Positions 32,810-41,201 of a stretch of 64,000 nucleotides of DNA are shown one piece after another. The translations under genes and the position numbers were made by a program. A model generated the notes under the pieces. The model did no database searches. It was not told the origin of the DNA and worked only from the letters and a program-made list of their open reading frames with translations. Source of the DNA: an uncultured Clostridia bacterium (GTDB lineage Bacteria; Bacillota; Clostridia; Christensenellales; UBA1750); NCBI GenBank assembly GCA_904393115.1, contig CAJFMX010000007.1, forward strand, positions 38,963 to 102,962. Direction: 5' to 3'. Each line of letters starts with the position of its first letter. The stretch's first letter is position 1.

Positions 32810-35275
32810 GGTGTTCCCTCCTGTAGGTGTAGTGGTGGTAGCAGCATCCTGCACAGGGCAGGCGCAATCGCTGGGCGCCGCCCCCGGCGCCGGGCAGGCC
32901 GCGGCCTGCGCGGCCTGCGAGGCCTGCGAGGCTTGCGAAGCCTGCGGGGTCTGCGAGACCTGCGGGGCGGGTTCGGCGTGGGCCCCCGCGGCGGAGGACC
33001 CGTGCTTCGGCTTGAAGAAGCGCAGCCGCAGCGCATTGCTGACGACAAAGACGGAGCTGAAGCTCATCGCAAGGGCCGCGACCATCGGATTCATCTTCAG
33101 GTCAAAGGCCGCGTAGAAGCAGCCCGCGGCGATCGGGATGCAGATCGCGTTGTAGAAGAAGGCCCAGAACAGGTTTTCCTTGATGTTGCGGATCGTGGCG
33201 CGGCTCAGCTCCACCGCGGCGGCCACGTCCAGCAGGTCGTTCTTCATCAGGACGATGTCGGCGCTCTCCATGGCCACGTCCGTGCCCGCGCCGATGGCGA
33301 TGCCCACGTCCGCGCGGGCCAGGGCGGGCGCGTCGTTGATGCCGTCGCCGACCATGGCGACCTTCCTGCCGCTCTCCTGGAGGGCGCGGATCTCGCGCTC
33401 CTTGTCCTCGGGCAGCACCTCCGCCACGACGCGGTCGACGGAGACCTGGCGGCGGATGGCCTCGGCGGTGCGGCGGTTGTCGCCGGTGAGCATGACGACC
33501 TCGATCCCCATGGCCTGCAGGTCCGCAACGGCCTGGCGGCTGGTGGGCTTGACCACGTCCGCCACCGCGATGACGCCCAGCAGCTCGCCGTCCGCGGCGA
33601 AGAAGAGCGGCGTCTTGCCCTCGTCGGCCATGCGGTCCTGGATCGCGTCCAGCGCCGCGCCGCGCACGCCAAAGGCGTCCATCATGCGGCGGTTGCCCGC
33701 GAGGCAGACCTTGCCCTCGACCTTGCCCTGGATGCCCTGGCCGGGAATCTGCGAAAACTCCGTCACGGGCAGGAAGGGCGCGCCGCGGCGCCTGGCCTCC
33801 TCCACGATGGCGCGGGCAAGGGGATGCTCCGAGAGCGCCTCGAGCGAGGCCGCGGCCGTCAGCAGCGTTTCCTCGGAAACCTGCGCCTGCGGGGCGAGGT
33901 CCGTCACCACCGGCTGGCCCTGGGTGATGGTGCCGGTCTTGTCCAGCACGACGACCTGCACGTCGTGCGCCGTCTCCAGGGCCTCGGCGGACTTGATCAG
34001 GATGCCGTTGCTCGCGCCGCGGCCGGTCCCGACCATGATCGCCGTGGGCGTGGCCAGGCCCAGCGCGCACGGGCAGGACACCACCAGCACCGACACCGCG
34101 ATCGTCAGCGCGAATTCAAACGTCGCGCCGCACAGCAGCCACACGACCGCCGCGACGACCGCGATGGCGATCACCACCGGCACGAACACGCCCGCGACCT
34201 TGTCCGCGAGCTTGGCGATCGGCGCCTTGGAGCTGGTCGCCTCGTCCACCAGGCGGATGATCTGGGCGAGCGCGGTTTCGTCGCCCACCTTCTCGGCGCG
34301 CATCTTGCAGTAGCCGCTGCGGCTGACCGTCGCGCCGATGAGGCGGTCGCCCGGCTGCTTGTCGACCGGGATGCTCTCGCCCGTGATGGCGGATTCGTCC
34401 ACCGAGGCGCTGCCCTCCACGAGCACGCCGTCGACCGGAATGCTCTCCCCGGCCTTGACCACGAGCAGGTCGCCCTTTTGCACCTCCTCGACCGGGAGGA
34501 CGACCTCCGCGCCGCCGCGAAGGACCGTCGCCGTCTTGGGCGCCAGGTTCAGCAGCTTGTTGATCGCGTCCGAGGTGCGGCCTTTGGCGCGCGCCTCGAA
34601 GAACTTGCCCAGCGTGATGAGCGTCAGGATCGTGCCCGCGCCCTCAAAGTACAGGTCGTGGGTGAACTGCTCCACCATCGCAAGGTCCCCATGGCCGAAT
34701 CCAAAGGCGATCTTGTAGAGCGCGTAGACGCCGTAGGCCAGGGACGCGCCCGACCCCAGCGCGATGAGCGAGTCCATGTTGGGCGAGCCGTGCAGCAGCG
34801 TCTTGAACCCCTGGCGATAGTACTTGAAGTTGATGGCCACGACCGGCAGCAGCAGCAGGAACTGCGTCAGCGCGTAGAGCATCGCGTTTTCCGTCCCGAG
34901 GAAAATCCCCGGCAGCGGCCAGCCCATCATGTGCCCCATGGAAAGGTAGAACAGGGGCACGGTGAAGACAAAGGACCCAATCACCCGGCGGCGCATCGCC
35001 AGGTATTCCCGCTTGGCCGCCGCGCCCGGCTCCTCGCCCTTGGGCGCGGCCTTTGCGCCGGCCTTCTGTTGCAGCGAGGCGCCATACCCAGCCTTTTCCA
35101 CCGCGGCGACGATTTGCCCGCTGCTCAGCGCCGCATCGTCGTAGTCCACGACCATGCTGTTCTTGAGCAGGTTGACCGTGCACTGCGTCACCCCCGGCAG
35201 GGCGGAGACGCTCTTCTCCACGCGGGCCGAGCAGGCCGCGCACGTCATGCCGGTTACGTCATATCTCTCCTGCAT
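32591..35275 (-). CDS. copA: Copper-type P1B ATPase with fused C-terminal CopZ-like domain
   Basis: The 894-residue P1B-ATPase exports Cu(I). It has an N-terminal HMA domain (GMTCAAC, C12/C15), eight TM helices, an actuator TGES, the CPC metal motif near residue 400 and phosphorylation DKTGT (D444). SEHPLA, GDGINDAP and the MSFSSVFVVSNALR of copper pumps follow. Unusually, a Ser/Gln/Ala-rich linker with several cysteines (about 775-820) leads into a second HMA domain (GMMCQNC) at the very C-terminus. An excellent internal ribosome binding site precedes that domain, so it may also be made alone. The start has AAGGAGG; the leader carries a CsoR-like operator. Confidence 0.93.
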   Translation of the reverse strand: MQERYDVTGMTCAACSARVEKSVSALPGVTQCTVNLLKNSMVVDYDDAALSSGQIVAAVEKAGYGASLQQKAGAKAAPKGEEPGAAAKREYLAMRRRVIGSFVFTVPLFYLSMGHMMGWPLPGIFLGTENAMLYALTQFLLLLPVVAINFKYYRQGFKTLLHGSPNMDSLIALGSGASLAYGVYALYKIAFGFGHGDLAMVEQFTHDLYFEGAGTILTLITLGKFFEARAKGRTSDAINKLLNLAPKTATVLRGGAEVVLPVEEVQKGDLLVVKAGESIPVDGVLVEGSASVDESAITGESIPVDKQPGDRLIGATVSRSGYCKMRAEKVGDETALAQIIRLVDEATSSKAPIAKLADKVAGVFVPVVIAIAVVAAVVWLLCGATFEFALTIAVSVLVVSCPCALGLATPTAIMVGTGRGASNGILIKSAEALETAHDVQVVVLDKTGTITQGQPVVTDLAPQAQVSEETLLTAAASLEALSEHPLARAIVEEARRRGAPFLPVTEFSQIPGQGIQGKVEGKVCLAGNRRMMDAFGVRGAALDAIQDRMADEGKTPLFFAADGELLGVIAVADVVKPTSRQAVADLQAMGIEVVMLTGDNRRTAEAIRRQVSVDRVVAEVLPEDKEREIRALQESGRKVAMVGDGINDAPALARADVGIAIGAGTDVAMESADIVLMKNDLLDVAAAVELSRATIRNIKENLFWAFFYNAICIPIAAGCFYAAFDLKMNPMVAALAMSFSSVFVVSNALRLRFFKPKHGSSAAGAHAEPAPQVSQTPQASQASQASQAAQAAACPAPGAAPSDCACPVQDAATTTTPTGGNTMKKHLIVEGMMCQNCVKHVTKALAGLPGAADVAVNLEGKCADVTVPESVTDAAITAAVVDAGYEVKSIETVA

Positions 35276-35298
35276 GCAGGAATCCTCCTTCCCTTGGA

Positions 35299-35337
35299 TA
35301 ACACCCCTACGGGGTATCCGTATCCTCTCTTAGTATA
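35299..35337 (-). promoter_or_regulatory. copA promoter -10 and CsoR-like operator
   Basis: On the minus strand TATACT (35337-35332) is a good -10 with only a weak -35 (GATACA, 17 bp upstream). Between it and the ribosome binding site lies ATACCCCGTAGGGGTGT (reverse of 35301-35317), with ACCCC/GGGGT arms. Such GC-rich TACCCC...GGGGTA boxes are what copper-sensing CsoR binds. No csoR gene is present in the window. Confidence 0.5.
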
Positions 35338-35340
35338 AAC

Positions 35341-35493
35341 GACTTGGCCGCGTTTGTATCGCCCAAACGGAAGGTTTTTTTGCCCAAAGGGCGCGCATGC
35401 AGAAAAAGTCCGAGTTTCCGGGGATTTTTTCGAACAGCTTTGGTCCGAACGGGAGGACCTTTTGCCCAAACGGGAAAAAGCGCGGCAGGCCCC
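35341..35493. other. Non-coding stretch with GCCCAAA repeats between the two ATPase units
   Basis: The roughly 350-bp gap between copA and the HMA gene holds the copA control region, the HMA promoter and this middle part. Three similar blocks occur: GCCCAAACGGAAGG, TGCCCAAAGGGCG and TGCCCAAACGGGAAAA. A small GGTCC/GGACC hairpin followed by TTTT is also present. I see no gene in it. Confidence 0.5.
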
Positions 35494-35556
35494 TTGACGG
35501 AAGCGGGCACGGGGTGTATCCTATAGCTACAGTTAAACAGTTACTTAATTGTTTAA
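35494..35556 (+). promoter_or_regulatory. HMA/ATPase promoter with ArsR-type operator
   Basis: TTGACG (35494-35499), 17 bp, TATCCT (35517-35522) is a strong promoter. From about +4 lies TTAAACA (35533-35539), ten bases, TGTTTAA (35550-35556), a perfect interrupted palindrome of the size ArsR/SmtB repressors bind. An ArsR gene lies 6 kb away at 29035-29415. Confidence 0.7.
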
Positions 35557-35628
35557 GCTGAACAGATGGAAGGCGAATCCATCCAACGCGCGTCCGGCCC
35601 GGCGCCGGACAGATAGGAGGAGCGGAAC

Positions 35629-35847
35629 GTGAAAAAGACCTATAAGATCGAAGTGGACTGCGCAAACTGTGCCAACAAGATGGAGGAGGCCGCCTGCAAG
35701 ACCCCGGGCGTGGCCAAGGCGACCGTCAACTTCATGACCCTCAAGATGATCGTCGAGTTTCTCGACGGACACGACCCCAAGACCGTGATGCAGCAGGTCC
35801 GCGCCAACTGCAAGCGCGTGGAAGACGACTGCGAGGTCTATCTCTGA
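35629..35847 (+). CDS. Stand-alone HMA heavy-metal-binding protein
   Basis: The 72-residue protein is a single HMA domain with the metal motif DCANC (residues 10-14). An Asp before the first Cys is the form found in Zn/Cd/Pb-handling HMA domains, rather than the GMTC of copper chaperones. Two extra cysteines occur near the C-terminus. The following ATPase lacks any N-terminal HMA, so this protein probably serves as its detached metal-binding domain. GTG start with GGAGGA upstream; a terminator and a second promoter follow before the ATPase. Confidence 0.88.
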   Translation: MKKTYKIEVDCANCANKMEEAACKTPGVAKATVNFMTLKMIVEFLDGHDPKTVMQQVRANCKRVEDDCEVYL

Positions 35848-35856
35848 GTCAGGACC

Positions 35857-35884
35857 CAACCCCTCGCAAGGAGGGGTTGATTTT
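35857..35884 (+). terminator. Terminator between HMA gene and ATPase
   Basis: A perfect 9-bp stem (35857-35865 with 35871-35879) is followed by ATTTT. It should let the small HMA protein be made in excess of the pump. Confidence 0.75.
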
Positions 35885-35887
35885 CGC

Positions 35888-35915
35888 TCAACATATGAAT
35901 AGATGAGCATATAAT
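35888..35915 (+). promoter_or_regulatory. Promoter of the Zn/Cd ATPase with possible ArsR half-sites
   Basis: TCAACA (35888-35893), 16 bp, consensus TATAAT (35910-35915). The spacer contains ATATG...CATAT (35893-35897 and 35908-35912) around ten bases, the same spacing as the operator at 35533. The pump could therefore be repressed by the same regulator. Confidence 0.6.
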
Positions 35916-35960
35916 AAGAGAAAAGCTCCGAGGCGGCGCCTCGGGGCGGAGGGAGGAACT

Positions 35961-37847
<1,887 letters not shown>

Positions 37848-37857
37848 CGCAAAAGAA

Positions 37858-37890
37858 TCCCTCGGACCCATGCGGTCCGAGGGAGTTTTA
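37858..37890. terminator. Bidirectional terminator after the Zn/Cd ATPase
   Basis: TCCCTCGGACC pairs with GGTCCGAGGGA (11 bp) with flanking A4 and T4 runs. It lies between convergent genes. Confidence 0.85.
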
Positions 37891-37892
37891 TA

Positions 37893-39197
37893 TCACCCTT
37901 CCAGGCTGCGGATGGCGCGGTCCTGGGAGAAGCCCAGGCACAGCGCCGTGCCCGCAAGGCCCAGCAGGAAGAGGAGCGCGCCCGCCGCGCCGCTCTGGCC
38001 CGCGCCGAAGGCCGCCGAAAGCAGCGGCACGGCGCCCAGCGCCTCCGATGCGCTCAGCGCGTCCACCAGCGCGCCGCCCAGCAGGTACCCCAGCGGGATC
38101 GTGAAGAACTGCAGGGCGTTGCGCGCGGCGTAGACGCGGCCCTGCATCTCCAGCGGCAGGGAGGTGCGCAGCAGCGCGTCGAGGTTGGCGTTCATCAGCG
38201 GGATGCCGATCCAGCCCAGCACCGCGCCCACGCACCAGGACAGGGGAGAGCGCCCCAGCGCCAGCAGGAAGTTCTCCGTGCTCATCGAGAGCAGGAGCGT
38301 GCCGCAGATCACGCGCGCGCGCCGCTTGGGCGCGGGCAGGAGCACCGCGAGCGCGGACCCGGCGAGCATCGCCGCGCCGGATACGCTGCCCACCAATCCG
38401 TAGCCGGCCTGGCCGGCAAGGGGGAGCGTGCGCGCGGGCAGCGCCGCGTTGTACATCGAGGCGATGAGGTTGATGCCGGCCAGGAACAGGATCAGGTGCA
38501 GGATGCCTGCGTGGCGCCAGAGGAAGCGCAGCCCGGCGCGCGCGGCGGCAAGGAGGCTCTCCTCGCGCGGGGCGCTGTCCGCGGCCTTGGGCAGGCGGAT
38601 GCCGAAGGCCAGCGTCAGCGCCGCCACGGCAAAGGTCGCAAGGTCAAAGGCGATCACGCCGGGCAGGCCCGCAAAGCCGAGCACCGCCGCCGCCAGCGCC
38701 GGGGTCGCAAGGTTCACCACCGAGGAGGACAGCGCGCGCAAGGAAGCCGCGCGCTGGAACTGCGCCCGCGGCGTGAGCAGCGTCGTCGTCACCTCGGAGG
38801 CGGGCTGCTGCACGCTGTTCATCAGGCCACTGAGCGCGTTGAGCGCGTAGAGATGCCAGATCTGCAGCCGGCCTGTGCACAGCAGCAGGAGCGTGAGCAG
38901 CGTCGTCAGCGCCGCAAAGCCGTCGCAGATCAGCAGCACGGCCTTCTTGTTCCAGCGGTCCGAGAGCGCGCCGGCAAAGACGCTCACCAGCACATACGGC
39001 GCGTAGGAGCAGACCGAGAGCAGCGCCGTGGTCAGCGCGGAGCCCTCGGCCTCGTAGGACCAGACGACGAGCGCAAAGGCGGTCATCGAGCTGCCCAGGG
39101 AGGAGAGGGCCTGCGTGCTCCACAGCAGGAGGAAGGCGCGCATCTCCACAAGGTCTGCGCGCGTGGGAAGCGAGGAAAGAAACTTCGGGGTCTTCAT
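37893..39197 (-). CDS. MFS efflux protein, macrolide-efflux (Mef)-like
   Basis: The 434-residue membrane protein has about 12 helices and follows the MFS_3/Mef pattern. It starts with FLLLWSTQALSSLGSSMTAFAL, cited here as WSTQALSSLGSSMTAF, has a loop GALSDRWNKKAVLL after helix 2 and the block NSVQQPASE. This group includes Mef macrolide exporters, enterobactin exporters and many undefined drug pumps; substrate is not known here. Expression appears controlled by a leader peptide and terminator hairpin just upstream (39228-39338). GGAG precedes the start. It is the third gene after the two ABC exporter genes, on the same strand. Confidence 0.82.
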   Translation of the reverse strand: MKTPKFLSSLPTRADLVEMRAFLLLWSTQALSSLGSSMTAFALVVWSYEAEGSALTTALLSVCSYAPYVLVSVFAGALSDRWNKKAVLLICDGFAALTTLLTLLLLCTGRLQIWHLYALNALSGLMNSVQQPASEVTTTLLTPRAQFQRAASLRALSSSVVNLATPALAAAVLGFAGLPGVIAFDLATFAVAALTLAFGIRLPKAADSAPREESLLAAARAGLRFLWRHAGILHLILFLAGINLIASMYNAALPARTLPLAGQAGYGLVGSVSGAAMLAGSALAVLLPAPKRRARVICGTLLLSMSTENFLLALGRSPLSWCVGAVLGWIGIPLMNANLDALLRTSLPLEMQGRVYAARNALQFFTIPLGYLLGGALVDALSASEALGAVPLLSAAFGAGQSGAAGALLFLLGLAGTALCLGFSQDRAIRSLEG

Positions 39198-39227
39198 GGG
39201 AACTCCGCTCCTTTTTTGGTTTTTCCG

Positions 39228-39312
39228 AAAAAAGGCGCAAAGTCCGCAAGGGGCGAAAAGAATGGGGGTTCTCAGGCTCCGCGCGCGTTTCGCCCGTCTT
39301 TAGACTTTGCGC
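39228..39312 (-). terminator. Attenuator/terminator hairpin before the MFS gene
   Basis: Reading the minus strand, GCGCAAAGTC (39312-39303) pairs with GACTTTGCGC (39244-39235). An inner GGGCGAAA/TTTCGCCC stem (39295-39288 with 39258-39251) forms within. CC and TTTTTT follow. The 5' arm lies inside the leader peptide's last three codons, so a stalled ribosome would break the stem and let transcription reach the MFS gene. Confidence 0.8.
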
Positions 39313-39338
39313 GGAGCGGAGACAATGCACAGCCGCAT
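39300..39338 (-). CDS. 12-residue leader peptide MRLCIVSAPRKV
   Basis: ATG at 39338 has a perfect AAAGGAGGG ribosome binding site nine bases upstream and reads M-R-L-C-I-V-S-A-P-R-K-V then TAA. It sits between the ABC exporter stop and the MFS efflux gene, and codons 10-12 coincide with the 5' arm of the terminator stem. This is the arrangement of ribosome-mediated attenuators before erm, mef, msr and ABC-F genes. The initial MRL recalls the MRLR motif of macrolide-arrest peptides, although the fourth residue is Cys. Which drug or amino acid would stall it is not known. Confidence 0.75.
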   Translation of the reverse strand: MRLCIVSAPRKV

Positions 39339-39365
39339 GGGGCAAGTCCCTCCTTTCCCGGGGGA

Positions 39366-41201
39366 TCAGGAGAAGGCCTGTTCAACGGCCTCCTGCTCGA
39401 ACTGGCGCGTGTAGAGCGTGTAGTAGTGGCCCTTCTTGGCCATGAGCTCCTCGTGCGTGCCGCGCTCGATGATCTTGCCCGCGTCCACGACCAGGATGAT
39501 GTCCGCCTGGCGGATGGTGGAGAGGCGGTGCGCGATGACAAAGGAGGTGCGGCCCTTCATCAGGTGCTCGATGGCGTTTTGGATCAGGTGCTCGGTGATG
39601 GTGTCGATGGAGCTGGTGGCCTCGTCCAGGACGAAGATGCGCGGGTCCGCGAGCACCGCGCGCGCAAAGGAGATCAGCTGCTTGCCGCCGGTGGAGAGCA
39701 GGTCGCCGCCCTCGCCAACGTCGCTGTCGTAGCCGTTTTCGAGCTGGTCGATGATCGTGTCCGCGGAAACGGCCTTGCAGGCGGCCTCGATCTCCTCCAT
39801 GGTCGCGTCGGGCTTGCCGTAGCGCAGGTTTTCCAGCACCGTTCCGGAGAAGAGGTGCGGAGTCTGCAGGACGTAGCCGATGTTGGAGTGCAGCCAGAGC
39901 TGGCTGCGCTCGCGCGCGTCGCGCCCGTCGATGAGGACGCGGCCCTTTGTCGGCTCAAAGAAGCGGCAGACCAGGTTGACCAGCGTGGACTTGCCCGCGC
40001 CCGTCTCGCCCACGATGGCCACGTTCGTGCCCTGGGGGACCTTGAGGTTGAAGTGCTCCAGGATGTATTCCTCCCCGTCCGGGTACTTGAAGGAGACGTC
40101 CTGGAACTCCACGTCGCCGTGGAGGGGCTCCCAGTTCTCGCGCTTGGGCTGGAAGGTATCGCCGTACTTTTCGACGACCTCGGGGCTGTCCTCCACGTCC
40201 GAGCGCGTGGCCAGCAGGTTCGTGAAGCGCTCGATGTTGACCTGGACGTTGATGAGCTCGGAGATCATGCGCACCAGGGTCTGGATCGGCTCCATGAGAC
40301 CCAGCGCGTAGTTCATGAAGACCGACAGCGTGCCGATCTGCATGAGCGTCTCGCTCGTCATGGCCAGCGTGCCCCCGCGCCAGAGCACCAGCGCCATCGC
40401 AAAGGAGGCCGTGAACATGACGATGGAGATGAAGGTCGCGCGGTAGCGCGCGGTGCGGATGGAGGTCTTGCGCATGTCCTCGGTCGTGCGGCCGAAGTCC
40501 TGCTCCATCTTTTCCTCCACGACCAGGGTCTTTGTGGTCTTGGCGCCGGTGATGCCCTCGTTGAAGTTGCCCGTGATCTGGGAGTTGATCTCGCGCACGC
40601 GGCGGTTGAGCACGGTGAGCTTGCTCTGGAAGAAGGCCGCGATCAGGGTGATGACGGGGGTCAGCGCCACCACCCACAGCGCCAGGCGCCAGTTGATGAC
40701 GAACATGACCACGATCACGCCCACAAGGTACGAGAGGTTCCACACCGTGTCCATCAGGCCCCAGGCCACGATGGAACCGATGCGGTTGGTGTCGGACATG
40801 ACGCGCGCGTGGATGTAGCCCACGCTGTTCTGGTTGAAATAGGAGAAGGAGAGGGTCTGCAGGTGGTTGAAGCTTGCGCGCTTCAGGTCCCGGCCGACGT
40901 ACATCTCGATCTGGCAGGCCTGGTAGGCGTCGATCATGGAGAAGACGATCTGCAGCGCGATCACGCAGACGTACAGGCCGATGAAGTCGCCCAGGCCCTG
41001 GAGCGTGCCCTTGGCGATGAAGTTGTTGATGGCGTATTGCTGGAATAGGGGCAGGCAGATGTCGATGACGCCGTTGAGCAGCACCAACACCGCCATGCAG
41101 ATCACGATGCCCTTATAGGGCTTGAGGAAGGGGACGAGGCGCGGCAGGCCGAACCACGGCAGCCGGACCTTGTAGTCGCTGTGCGTTGTCTTTTCTGTCA
41201 T
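39366..41201 (-). CDS. Heterodimeric ABC exporter, subunit with canonical Walker B
   Basis: The 611-residue half-transporter has six TM helices (residues 25-330) and an ABC domain. It has Walker A GETGAGKST (near 398) and Walker B IFVLDEATSSID with the catalytic Glu. The signature is LSTGGKQ (near 501) instead of LSGGQ. Such a changed signature is one half of the inactive ATP site in BmrCD/TM287-288-type heterodimers. Its ATG overlaps the stop of the partner gene (ATGA), so the two subunits are made together. Exports drugs, lipids or peptides; substrate unknown. Confidence 0.92.
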   Translation of the reverse strand: MTEKTTHSDYKVRLPWFGLPRLVPFLKPYKGIVICMAVLVLLNGVIDICLPLFQQYAINNFIAKGTLQGLGDFIGLYVCVIALQIVFSMIDAYQACQIEMYVGRDLKRASFNHLQTLSFSYFNQNSVGYIHARVMSDTNRIGSIVAWGLMDTVWNLSYLVGVIVVMFVINWRLALWVVALTPVITLIAAFFQSKLTVLNRRVREINSQITGNFNEGITGAKTTKTLVVEEKMEQDFGRTTEDMRKTSIRTARYRATFISIVMFTASFAMALVLWRGGTLAMTSETLMQIGTLSVFMNYALGLMEPIQTLVRMISELINVQVNIERFTNLLATRSDVEDSPEVVEKYGDTFQPKRENWEPLHGDVEFQDVSFKYPDGEEYILEHFNLKVPQGTNVAIVGETGAGKSTLVNLVCRFFEPTKGRVLIDGRDARERSQLWLHSNIGYVLQTPHLFSGTVLENLRYGKPDATMEEIEAACKAVSADTIIDQLENGYDSDVGEGGDLLSTGGKQLISFARAVLADPRIFVLDEATSSIDTITEHLIQNAIEHLMKGRTSFVIAHRLSTIRQADIILVVDAGKIIERGTHEELMAKKGHYYTLYTRQFEQEAVEQAFS

